The notes under the pieces were generated by a model that saw nothing but the letters and a program-made list of their open reading frames with translations, did not search any database and was not told the origin of the DNA. Positions 18,755-26,099 of a DNA stretch of 64,000 nt are shown here, one piece after another. The translations under genes were made by a program, and so were the position numbers. How positions within the stretch are numbered: the stretch's first letter is position 1; each line of letters begins with the position of its first letter. The stretch is from NCBI GenBank assembly GCA_014649575.1, contig BMTH01000008.1, positions 62,001 to 126,000 of the forward strand, given 5' to 3'. Source of the DNA: Streptomyces griseoincarnatus (GTDB lineage Bacteria > Actinomycetota > Actinomycetes > Streptomycetales > Streptomycetaceae).

Positions 18755-20274
18755 GACGCCGGGCTTCCTTCCATGACCAGGTCGAGTACACGGTGTTCGT
18801 CGAGTTCGCGGGCGGGCGCCGTGTGGACGACGGAGCCCTCGCGCAGCACCAGCACGCGGTCGGCGAGGCCGAGGACCTCGGGCACCTCGCTGGAGACCAG
18901 CAGCACGGCGAGTCCTTCGTCCGCCAGTCGCCGTACGACGGCGTACAGTTCGGCCCGCGCGCCGACGTCGACGCCGCGGGTGGGTTCGTCGAGCAGCAGC
19001 ACCCGGCAGCCGCGCAGCAGCCAGCGGGCGAGGACGGCCTTCTGCTGGTTGCCGCCGGACAGGGTGCGCACGGGCACGTCGGGGTTGTCGGGCCGCAGGG
19101 ACAGCTCCCGGACCGCCGCGCGCGCCGCCCCCAGTTCGGCGCCGCGGTCGATCCAGCCGGCCCGCGCGAAACGGGACATGGAGGAGACGGACACGTTGCG
19201 GGTGACCGACTCCAGCATCAGCAGGGCCTGCGCCTTGCGTTCCTCGGGGGCGAGGCCCAGTCCGGCGCGGACGGCTGCGCGGACGCTGCCGGGGCGCAGC
19301 GGTTTGCCGTCGACGAGGACGCGGCCGGTGTCGGGCTTGCGGGCGCCGTAGATCGTCTCGAGGATCTCGGAGCGCCCGGACCCGACGAGGCCCGCGAGGC
19401 CGACGATCTCGCCGGGGCGCACCTGGAGGTCGAGCGGGGCGAACTCGCCCCGCCGGGACAGGTTCTCCACGGTGAGCACCGGCTCGGCGGCCGCGACCCG
19501 CGGGGTGTCGGGACGGGGCGGGAAGACGTACTCGACGTTGCGGCCCGTCATCAGCGACACCACCTCGCTGGTGGGCGTCGACTTGGCGGGGAGCCCGCGG
19601 GCCACCGCACGGCCGTCCTTCAGCACGGTCACGCGGTCGCCGATGCGGCGGATCTCCTCCAGCCGGTGGGAGATGTAGACGACGGCGACGCCGGCGGCGG
19701 TCAGGTCGCCGACGATGCGGAAGAGGTTGTCGACCTCGTCCGGGTCGAGTGCGGCGGACGGCTCGTCCATGACGATGAGCCGCACGTCGTGGGAGAGGGC
19801 GCGGGCCATGGACACGATCTGCTGGTGCGCGGCGGACAGATCGCCGACCAGACGGCCGGGGTCGATCTCGGGGTGCCCGAGGCGCTGCAGGAGTTCCGCG
19901 GTGGACGCGCGGGCCGCCCTTCCGCGGACGACGAAGCCGGCGGTGGTGGGTTCGTGTCCGAGGTGGACGTTCTCGGCGACCGACAGATGCTCCACCAGGT
20001 CGAGTTCCTGGTAGATGGTGGCGATGCCGAGGCGCATGGCGGCGATCGGCGAGCGCAGGGTGACGTCTTCCCCGCGCCAGCTGATCGTGCCCGTGTCGGG
20101 CTGGTGGGCGCCGGCCAGGACCTTGATGAGCGTGGACTTCCCGGCGCCGTTCTGGCCGAGCAGACAGTGCACCTCGCCGGCCTGGACGTCCAGGTCGACG
20201 CCGTCCAGGGCCCGGACTCCCGGGAACGACTTGGTGATGCCGGACATGCTGAGCAGCGGTGGTTCTGGTGCCAT
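18751..20274 (-). CDS. Sugar ABC transporter ATP-binding protein (two-domain, RbsA/XylG-like)
   Basis: 507 aa from ATG 20274 with GAGGGGA upstream; the longer reading frame runs into repeat sequence. Two ATPase domains: the first has GQNGAGKSTL, a signature LSAAHQQIV and VMDEPSAAL; the second has GLVGSGRSE in place of Walker A, then LSGGNQQK and LLDEPTRGVD. The altered second P-loop is normal for CUT2 ATPases. It powers import of a monosaccharide or small glycoside and is the first gene of the transporter operon, behind an 801-bp non-coding region. Confidence 0.9.
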   Translation of the reverse strand: MAPEPPLLSMSGITKSFPGVRALDGVDLDVQAGEVHCLLGQNGAGKSTLIKVLAGAHQPDTGTISWRGEDVTLRSPIAAMRLGIATIYQELDLVEHLSVAENVHLGHEPTTAGFVVRGRAARASTAELLQRLGHPEIDPGRLVGDLSAAHQQIVSMARALSHDVRLIVMDEPSAALDPDEVDNLFRIVGDLTAAGVAVVYISHRLEEIRRIGDRVTVLKDGRAVARGLPAKSTPTSEVVSLMTGRNVEYVFPPRPDTPRVAAAEPVLTVENLSRRGEFAPLDLQVRPGEIVGLAGLVGSGRSEILETIYGARKPDTGRVLVDGKPLRPGSVRAAVRAGLGLAPEERKAQALLMLESVTRNVSVSSMSRFARAGWIDRGAELGAARAAVRELSLRPDNPDVPVRTLSGGNQQKAVLARWLLRGCRVLLLDEPTRGVDVGARAELYAVVRRLADEGLAVLLVSSEVPEVLGLADRVLVLREGSVVHTAPARELDEHRVLDLVMEGSPAS

Positions 20275-20581
20275 GCGGATTCCCCTCGGCGGGCGTGGGC
20301 CGACGGCCCCTCGCGGGGCAAGAGTTTTCGGGCAGGGCGGAGCGGAGCGGCGGCGGTGTGGGTGGTGTTCGGGTGCGGGTCGTACCGGTACGGGGCGACG
20401 CCCCGCGTGGGCGGGTGGTGCGGCTCCCAGCCGGAACGGGCGGCTTCCGACACGGCGGGTCGTGCGGTGCGTGCGTTTCGCGCCGGCGCGGTTGGCGGTC
20501 GTACCGGCACGGTGGTGCTGCGCGTGCCGGAAGGGGGGTGGCGGCCGCTCCGGCGGTGGTGCCTTGCCTGCCGGGACGGGT

Positions 20582-20774
20582 GGCTTCCGCATCGGCGGGT
20601 CGTGCTCGTGCCGGTGCGGCTGGCGGCCGTACCGGCGCTGTGCCGTGCACGCCGGTACGGGCGGACCCGTACCGACGGGTGGTGCCGATCTGGTCGGCGC
20701 GGGCGGACCCGCGCCGGGTGGTGCCGGCCGGTGCGGGCGGGGCGCCCGCGCCGGGTGGTGTCGGGGTGCCGGAT
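20582..20774. repeat. 193-bp direct repeat, copy 1
   Basis: This segment recurs at 20860-21052 with an offset of 278 bp and four mismatches in 193. One mismatch changes a hairpin loop from CGGA to CGAA while the seven-base stem stays intact. It is a recent duplication inside the larger array. Confidence 0.85.
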
Positions 20775-20859
20775 GCCGGTACGACTGGCCGTCGTCCGGC
20801 ACGGGTGCGGGCGGCGAAACCGCACCGGCAAGGTGGTGCCGTGCCCGCCGGAAGCGGGC

Positions 20860-21052
20860 GGCTTCCGCACCGGCGGGTCGTGCTCGTGCCGGTGCGGCTG
20901 GCGGCCGTACCGGCGCTGTGCCGTGCACGCCGGTACGGGCGGACCCGTACCGACGGGTGGTGCCGATCTGGTCGGCGCGGGCGAACCCGCGCCGAGTGGT
21001 GCCGGCCGGTGCGGGCGGGGCGCCCGCGCCGGGTGGTGCCGGGGTGCCGGAT
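20860..21052. repeat. 193-bp direct repeat, copy 2
   Basis: Second copy of the block at 20582-20774. It ends about 25 bp from the stop codon of the ROK gene. High identity makes this pair a candidate for slippage or homologous deletion. Confidence 0.85.
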
Positions 21053-21075
21053 ACGGCAGGGCCGCCCGGCGTGGG

Positions 21076-22266
21076 TCAGGCGGGTGAGAACAAGTGGTCG
21101 CTGATGAGGCGGGCCGCGCCGATGACTCCGGCGGTGGGGCCCAGCTCCCCCAGGACGATGGGGAGGTTGCCCGTCGCCAGGGGCAGCGAGCCTCGGTAGA
21201 CCTGGGTGCGGATCGCGGCGAGCAGGGTGTGGCCGAGGCCCGTCACTCCGCCGCCGATCACCACCAGGCCGGGGTTGAAGAAGCTGACAAGGCCGGCGAT
21301 GACCTGCCCGGTGCGGTTGCCGCCCTCGCGGATCAGGTCGAGGGCGGTGGCGTCACCGGCGGCGGCCGCGGCGGCGACGTCGACGGCGCTGAGCGTGCCG
21401 TTCGCCTCGAGCCGGACGGCGAGTTCGGGCGAGCGCTGCTGCACGGCGGCCTCCGTGGCGTCCAGCGCGAGGGCCGCGCCGGAGAAGTGCGCCTCGAGGC
21501 AGCCGCGGTTGCCGCAGGCGCACGGGCGTCCGTCGGGCACGGCCTGGATGTGCCCGATGTCGCCCGCGCTGCCCGTCGTACCGCGGTACACCTCACCGCC
21601 GACGACGATGCCGCAGCCGATGCCGGTGCCGATCTTGACGCAGAGGAAGTCGGCGACGGTGCGGGCGACGCCCGCGTGCTGCTCCCCCAGCGCCATGAGG
21701 TTCACGTCGTTGTCGACCATGACCGGGCAGCCGAGCTCCTGGCTGAGCGCCTCCCGCACGGGGAAGCCGTCCCAGCCGGGCATGATCGGCGGCGCGACCG
21801 GGATGCCCTCGGGGAAGCGGACCGGCCCGGGGACACCGATGCCGGCGCCGTCGAACCCCTCCGCGATCCCGGTGGCCTTCAGCTTGGCGGCCATGGACAG
21901 CACCTGCTCGAAGACCGCGACCGGTCCCTCGCGCACGTCCATCGGCTGGTTGATGTGCCCGAGGATCTCCAGCTCGGCGTTGGTGACGGCGACGTCGACC
22001 GAGGTCGCGCCGATGTCGACGCCGAGGAAGCGCAGATGCGGGTTGAGACGGATGTTGTGGGAGCGGCGCCCGCCGCGCGAGGCGGCGAGTCCGTCGGCCA
22101 CGACGAGTTCCGTCTCCAGCAGCCGGTCCACCTCCACGGCCAGTTTCGACCGGGAGAGGTCGACCTGGTCGCCCAGCTGGGCGCGGGAGTTGGGCCCTCC
22201 ATCACGCAACAGCCGTAGCAGTCGTGCCTGATGGGCGTTCGCGGGTCGCGCTGTCATGCGTCTCAC
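21076..22266 (-). CDS. ROK-family transcriptional repressor/kinase-like regulator
   Basis: 396 aa from GTG 22266, chosen over the ATG nine bases on because GGAGG sits five bases upstream. Residues ~1-75 form a winged helix (LSRSKLAVEVDRLLE). The rest is the ROK fold: FLGVDIGATSVDVAVT, GIGVPGPV, DNDVNLMALGE, and the zinc motif CACGNRGCLEAHFSG. It likely senses a sugar and controls the adjacent CUT2 operon. A 24-bp dyad lies 124 bp upstream of the start and recurs upstream of the secreted GSDH/ThuA gene, suggesting autoregulation. Confidence 0.9.
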   Translation of the reverse strand: MRRMTARPANAHQARLLRLLRDGGPNSRAQLGDQVDLSRSKLAVEVDRLLETELVVADGLAASRGGRRSHNIRLNPHLRFLGVDIGATSVDVAVTNAELEILGHINQPMDVREGPVAVFEQVLSMAAKLKATGIAEGFDGAGIGVPGPVRFPEGIPVAPPIMPGWDGFPVREALSQELGCPVMVDNDVNLMALGEQHAGVARTVADFLCVKIGTGIGCGIVVGGEVYRGTTGSAGDIGHIQAVPDGRPCACGNRGCLEAHFSGAALALDATEAAVQQRSPELAVRLEANGTLSAVDVAAAAAAGDATALDLIREGGNRTGQVIAGLVSFFNPGLVVIGGGVTGLGHTLLAAIRTQVYRGSLPLATGNLPIVLGELGPTAGVIGAARLISDHLFSPA

Positions 22267-22389
22267 GAGCCCCTCCCCGCCTCATCGGCTGTGCGCGCCG
22301 GATTCCGGCCACGTGCGTGGCGTGCTTTCGGATGGGAAAGTAGCAGCGCCTGCCGGAGGTGGGAAGAAGTCGCGCAGGAATTGCCCCCT

Positions 22390-22413
22390 ACTTTTTCCAC
22401 TCTCAGGACAAAG
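22390..22413. promoter_or_regulatory. Putative operator dyad, copy upstream of the ROK gene
   Basis: ACTTTTTCC-N5-CAGGACAAAG, the second of two copies in the window (the other at 14267). Arms CTTTTTCC and GGACAAAG are inverted with one mismatch. It lies between the ROK and GntR genes, in the upstream region of the ROK gene. Confidence 0.6.
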
Positions 22414-22463
22414 AAGGGGGTGCGGGGCCCGGGACGACCCCGCCCAGGTCGGGCGAAAGCCCC

Positions 22464-23141
22464 TCAGGAGTCCTCCCGCGCGTGGTACGACCGCCGCGTG
22501 TGCTCGGTGTGTTCGCGCATCAGCCGCGTGGCCGACTGTTCGTCCCGCGCGGCGATCGCGGCGATCAGCTCGCGGTGCTCGATCCAGGACTGCTCGCCGC
22601 GCTGCCGGGCGACGGGCGTGTAGTACCAGCGCACCCGCCGGTCCACCTGGGCGGCCAGCTCGGCGAGGACCGCGTTGCCCGCGAGTTCCATCACCTTGGC
22701 GTGGAAACGGGCGTTGAGCGCCACCGCGGCGTCCACGTCGTCCGCCTCGACGGCCTTGAGGCCCTCGGCGAGGATCTCCTCCAGCGCCCGGACGCCCTCG
22801 CTGTCGGCGTTGCTCGCGGCGAGCCGGGCCGCCTCCGCCTCCAGCAGCGTGCGCACGGTGAGGAGCTGGTCGGCCTCCTCCTCCGTCGGCTCGTGCACGA
22901 ACGCGCCCTGCGCGGGCCGCAGATCGACCCACCCCTCGGTGTTGAGACGCTGGAGCGCCTCGCGCACCGGCTGACGGGAGACGCCGAGGTGGCCGGCGAG
23001 TTCGCTCTCGACGAGGTGCTGGCCCGGCTGGAGGGCGCGGGTGGTGATGAGTTCGAGCAGTGCCTCGTAGACGCGGTCGCGCAGCGGGCCCGGCCGCTCG
23101 AGCCGGGGCACCGCCCCGTGGGGCAGTCCTGTCGACAACAT
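22464..23141 (-). CDS. GntR-family transcriptional regulator, FadR (FCD) subfamily
   Basis: 225 aa from ATG 23141 with AGAGGGGGA upstream. Residues ~20-85 are the GntR winged helix (LRDRVYEALLELIT, HLGVSRQPVREALQRL). Residues ~95-215 are an all-alpha FCD domain with metal/acid-binding positions in DAAVALNARFHAKVMELAGN and SWIEHRELIAAIAARD. Such proteins usually respond to a carboxylate. It sits beside the formate/oxalate genes. Similar dyads upstream of it and in the transporter/dehydrogenase intergenic region make it the likely regulator of that locus. Confidence 0.87.
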   Translation of the reverse strand: MLSTGLPHGAVPRLERPGPLRDRVYEALLELITTRALQPGQHLVESELAGHLGVSRQPVREALQRLNTEGWVDLRPAQGAFVHEPTEEEADQLLTVRTLLEAEAARLAASNADSEGVRALEEILAEGLKAVEADDVDAAVALNARFHAKVMELAGNAVLAELAAQVDRRVRWYYTPVARQRGEQSWIEHRELIAAIAARDEQSATRLMREHTEHTRRSYHAREDS

Positions 23142-23191
23142 CGGTCCCCCTCTTCGGCGGCGCCAGGCGTCCGTCGTGAACGCCGGTGACA

Positions 23192-23234
23192 CCGTAGACG
23201 TCCTGGGTGATTGTCTTTCGTCTACAGTCTACGG
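23192..23234. promoter_or_regulatory. Putative GntR operator upstream of the regulator gene
   Basis: Outer inverted repeat CCGTAGAC (23192-23199) and GTCTACGG (23227-23234), perfect over eight bases. Inside it TTTCGTCTACAG (23216-23227) matches 11 of 12 bases of the right half of the dyad at 26017-26040. This placement suits autoregulation. Confidence 0.55.
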
Positions 23235-23291
23235 CGCGCCGTCGCACCCCGTTCGGGTTGCCCTCGTCACACCCGCGCCACTCCCGGCGGG

Positions 23292-23369
23292 CTCACGGGT
23301 AACGCACGACCTGCCTGCTCACGGGCAGCGCACACCCCGCCTGGTCACGGGCAGCGCACGACCTGCCCC
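23292..23369. repeat. Three tandem 26-bp units including the 3' end of the KAS III gene
   Basis: Units at 23292, 23318 and 23344, each beginning (C/G)TCACGGG and 26 bp long. The third contains the TGA stop (23345-23347) and last codons of the KAS III gene; the other two are copies just downstream of it, with a few substitutions. Confidence 0.85.
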
Positions 23370-24292
23370 GCGTAGGACAGGTTGCCGCCGAAGCCGAACA
23401 GCAGCACCGGGTCCCCGCTCGACACCGCGCCCTGCTCGACGAGTTTGGAGAAGGCGAGCGGGATGCTCGCGGCCGACGTGTTGCCGGAGTCGACGACGTC
23501 CCGCGCGACGACGGCGTTGACGGCGCCGATCCGGCGCGCGAGGGGCTCCACGATCCGCAGGTTGGCCTGGTGCAGGACGACCGCGGCGAGGTCCTCGGGC
23601 GTCAGGCCCGCCTTCCCGCAGACGCGTCGGGCGAACTCCGGCAGCCGGGTGGTCGCCCAGCGGTAGACGCTCTGCCCCTCCTGCGCGAACCGCGGCGGAG
23701 TCCCCTCGATCCGCACCGCGTTGCCCATCTCCGGCACCGAGCCCCACAGCACCGGGCCGATGCCGTCCTCCGCTCCCGGCGCCGCCGCCTCCACGACGGC
23801 CGCGCCCGCCCCGTCGCCGACCAGCACGCAGGTGGTGCGGTCGGTCCAGTCGGTGACCTCGGACATCTTGTCGGCGCCGATCACCAGCACCCGCTCCGCC
23901 CCGCCGGCCCGCACGGCGTGGTCCGCCGTGGCGAGGGCGTGGGTGAAGCCGGCGCACACCACGTTGATGTCCATGACGGCGGGCCCCGGCATCCCGAGGC
24001 GGGCGGCGACGCGGGCCGCCATGTTGGGCGAGCGGTCGATCGCGGTGGAGGTGGCGACCAGGACGAGGTCGATCTCGTCGGGCGTCCGGCCGGCCGCGGC
24101 GAGCGCCTTGGCGGCGGCGTGCGCGGCCAGTTCGTCGACGGGCTCGTCGGGTCCGGCGATGTGACGGGTGCGGATGCCGACGCGGCTCGTGATCCACGCG
24201 TCGCTGGTGTCGACCATGCCCGCGAGATCCTCGTTGGTCAGGACCCGGGCGGGCTGGTAGTGGCCGACGGCGGTGATGCGCGAGCCGCTCAT
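23345..24292 (-). CDS. 3-oxoacyl-ACP synthase III (KAS III/FabH-like)
   Basis: 315 aa, ATG 24292. Thiolase fold with active-site Cys in DINVVCAGFTHAL, catalytic His in VVLHQANLRIVEP and Asn in VDSGNTSAASIP, and the glycine-rich C-terminal FGFGGNLSYAG. All three catalytic residues are present. No acyl carrier protein or other fatty acid gene is near, so it is a stand-alone paralogue. It could condense a short acyl-CoA with malonyl-ACP or act as an acyltransferase. It lies between the GntR regulator and the OFA transporter, all on the minus strand. Confidence 0.88.
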   Translation of the reverse strand: MSGSRITAVGHYQPARVLTNEDLAGMVDTSDAWITSRVGIRTRHIAGPDEPVDELAAHAAAKALAAAGRTPDEIDLVLVATSTAIDRSPNMAARVAARLGMPGPAVMDINVVCAGFTHALATADHAVRAGGAERVLVIGADKMSEVTDWTDRTTCVLVGDGAGAAVVEAAAPGAEDGIGPVLWGSVPEMGNAVRIEGTPPRFAQEGQSVYRWATTRLPEFARRVCGKAGLTPEDLAAVVLHQANLRIVEPLARRIGAVNAVVARDVVDSGNTSAASIPLAFSKLVEQGAVSSGDPVLLFGFGGNLSYAGQVVRCP

Positions 24293-24461
24293 GATGATCC
24301 CCTCGGTGATCCGGTTGCGGGATGCACCAGTCTGATCAGTGACTCACGGGTACGAGTGCAGGTGATGCGACAGGAAACGGGCGCGAGGCTTGTCGCCTTC
24401 CGTCAGCCCCCGAGGGCCGCCGTCAGGCGTCCCCGCGCCCGTCCCCTTCCCTACCGGCCGG

Positions 24462-24602
24462 TCACCCGGTGAACAACTGCGTCGCCTTGCGCACCAGCTC
24501 GTACAGCCCGTAGGCGAGCGGGAGGCCCACCCAGAGCCAGGAGAAGGCGATCAGCGCGCGACGCGAGCGCTCAGGCTGACTCGGGCTGCTCTCGCCGGTC
24601 AT
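24462..24602 (-). CDS. 46-aa small membrane subunit of OFA-type MFS transporter
   Basis: A short ORF from ATG 24602 to TGA 24462. Residues 1-15 are polar (MTGESSPSQPERSRR); one membrane helix follows (ALIAFSWLWVGLPLAYG), then LYELVRKATQLF. It overlaps the end of the MFS gene by 32 bp in another frame, implying coupled translation. Tiny proteins with this W-L-W-V-x-x-P-L-x-Y-G pattern are found beside oxalate/formate MFS transporters and are annotated as their small subunit. The role is unproven. Confidence 0.75.
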   Translation of the reverse strand: MTGESSPSQPERSRRALIAFSWLWVGLPLAYGLYELVRKATQLFTG

Positions 24603-25920
24603 CGGCGGCCTCCTTCGACGTCTCGGCCGGTGTCCCGGCGGGTTCGTGGTGGCGGGGGTGCACGGGCCGGACCAGTTCGTTGGCGACGAAGCCGACGGCC
24701 AGCAGGGCGATCATGACGACCAGGGAGACGCCGTAGAGGGACGGGCCGTGCTTGCCTGCCTCCTCCTGGCGGTCGGCGACCCAGTTGACGATGAGCGGTC
24801 CGAGGACGCCGGCGGTGGACCACGCGGTGAGCAGCCGGCCGTGGATGGCGCCCACCTGGTAGGTGCCGAAGAGGTCCTTGAGGTAGGCGGGGATCGTCGC
24901 GAAGCCGCCTCCGTAGAAGGACAGGATGACGAGCGCGGCGAGCACGAACAGCGGCTTGGAGGAGTCACCGAGCGACCAGATGAGTGCGTACATGAGCGCG
25001 CCGACGCCGAGGTAGACGCGATAGATGTTCTTCCGGCCGATGAGGTCGGAGGTGGTGGACCAGCCGATGCGGCCCGCCATGTTGGCGGCGGACAGCAGGG
25101 CGACGAACCCGGCGGCGGCCGTGGCGGACACCGGCGCGGAGCTGTCCGCGAAGAAGTCCGTGATCATCGGTGCGGCCTTCTCCAGGATGCCGATGCCGGC
25201 GGTCACGTTCATGCAGAGCACGAGCCAGAGCAGCCAGAACTGCGGGGTGCGCACGGCGGACCGGGCGGAGACCCGCGGTCCCGCGGTGACGGCGGGCGCG
25301 TCGGCCGTCGGCGGGGCGGTGGGAGGCACGCGCACCAGCAGCACGCCGAGCGACATGAAGACGGCGTACGTCAGCCCGTGCACGAGGAAGGCGTACGCGA
25401 TGCCAACGTTGTCGGTACCGAAGGATTCGAGCATCTGCGCCGACCAGGGGGAGGCGATCAGCGCGCCGCCGCCGAAGCCCATGATGGCGATGCCGGTGGC
25501 CATGCCGGGGCGGTCCGGGAACCACTTGATGAGCGTGGAGACGGGCGAGATGTAGCCGATGCCCAGGCCGATGCCGCCGACGAAGCCGTAGCCGAAGACG
25601 ATCAGCCAGTACTGCTCGGTGGCCGCGCCCAGCGCGGAGAGCAGGAAGCCCGAGGAGAAGCAGATCAGGGCGACGGTCATCGCCCAGCGCGGGCCCCGGC
25701 GTTCGACGAGCGTGCCGCCGAAGGCCGCGGACAGGCCGAGCATGACGATGCCGAGCTGGAAGGGCAGCGCGCTCTGGGTGCCGCTCAGGTCCAGCGCGGA
25801 TTCGAGCGGCGGCTTGAACACGCTCCACGCGTAGGCCTGGCCGATGGAGAGGTGTACGGCGAGTGCGGCGGGCGGGACGAGCCAGCGGCTCCAGCCCGGC
25901 GGTGCGACGGGGGGACTCAT
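24571..25920 (-). CDS. MFS transporter, oxalate/formate antiporter (OFA) type
   Basis: 449 aa from ATG 25920; longer in-frame starts run into the promoter region. Twelve predicted membrane segments. OFA-like features: HLSIGQAYAWSVFKPPL near the start, GLGIGYISPVSTLIKWFPDRPGMATG in the first half, and AGRIGWSTTSDLIGRKNIY in the second. The soluble C-terminal tail is acidic/basic (SKEAADDRREQP). Likely an oxalate, formate or related carboxylate carrier, which fits the divergent formate dehydrogenase operon. The shared promoter region carries a GntR-like dyad. Confidence 0.87.
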   Translation of the reverse strand: MSPPVAPPGWSRWLVPPAALAVHLSIGQAYAWSVFKPPLESALDLSGTQSALPFQLGIVMLGLSAAFGGTLVERRGPRWAMTVALICFSSGFLLSALGAATEQYWLIVFGYGFVGGIGLGIGYISPVSTLIKWFPDRPGMATGIAIMGFGGGALIASPWSAQMLESFGTDNVGIAYAFLVHGLTYAVFMSLGVLLVRVPPTAPPTADAPAVTAGPRVSARSAVRTPQFWLLWLVLCMNVTAGIGILEKAAPMITDFFADSSAPVSATAAAGFVALLSAANMAGRIGWSTTSDLIGRKNIYRVYLGVGALMYALIWSLGDSSKPLFVLAALVILSFYGGGFATIPAYLKDLFGTYQVGAIHGRLLTAWSTAGVLGPLIVNWVADRQEEAGKHGPSLYGVSLVVMIALLAVGFVANELVRPVHPRHHEPAGTPAETSKEAADDRREQPESA

Positions 25921-26016
25921 GAATCCCCAACCGTAGGGAGCGTCCCCTCCCTTGAGAAGACCGTTGAGCGGACAACCACCGGTACTGCACAAAGCCTTGT
26001 CGACCCCCTCTCCATA

Positions 26017-26040
26017 CTGTAGACAATATTTCGTCGACAG
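26017..26040. promoter_or_regulatory. Putative GntR operator between transporter and formate dehydrogenase operons
   Basis: A 24-bp imperfect palindrome with outer arms CTGTAGAC and GTCGACAG and an AT-rich centre (AATATTTC), unusual in this GC-rich DNA. It lies 97 bp upstream of the transporter ATG and 60 bp upstream of the reductase ATG. It is related to the site at 23192-23234. Confidence 0.6.
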
Positions 26041-26099
26041 AGATTCGGCGATCCTCCTGGTTCTTCGGTGTCCCTCGACCGGACGGAGCTCCCTTCGCC

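Larger units (their letters stand above)
20376..21055. repeat. Tandem array of ~40-bp units, each an imperfect hairpin plus GGGTGGTGCC-type spacer
   Basis: The spacer GGTGGTGC or GGTCGTGC recurs at 20414, 20458, 20511, 20555, 20598, 20678, 20717, 20754 (ends GT), 20832, 20876, 20956, 20995 (AGTGGTGC) and 21032, with degenerate forms at 20636 and 20914. Steps are 37-53 bp. Between spacers are hairpins such as GGTACGGG-CGGA-CCCGTACC (20654-20673). About fifteen units in all. Confidence 0.75.
20275..21075. other. 801-bp non-coding region carrying a hairpin repeat array
   Basis: No convincing gene: the long reading frames here are repetitive Arg/Gly/Cys-rich translations of the repeat. The first ~100 bases next to the ATPase hold its ribosome binding site; the rest is the array described separately. 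Any promoter of the ABC operon and terminator of the ROK gene must lie inside or beside the array. Confidence 0.75.

Noticed and set aside
20015..21199. Repetitive Cys/Arg/Gly-rich plus-strand reading frames
   Set aside because: Translations of the hairpin array; the repeats keep RNA/DNA structure rather than codon pattern, and no start signal is present.
16668..22266. Assignment as the xylose system XylFGH with its ROK partner
   Set aside because: Gene order (ATPase, permease, binding protein) and the companion oxidoreductase and isomerase do not specifically indicate xylose; no xylose isomerase or xylulokinase gene is present.
25935..25955. Possible CebR-like box (AGGGAGCGTCCCCT) near the OFA transporter start
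   Set aside because: Only the GGGAGCG half fits; the other half is wrong and the gene is not cellulose-related.
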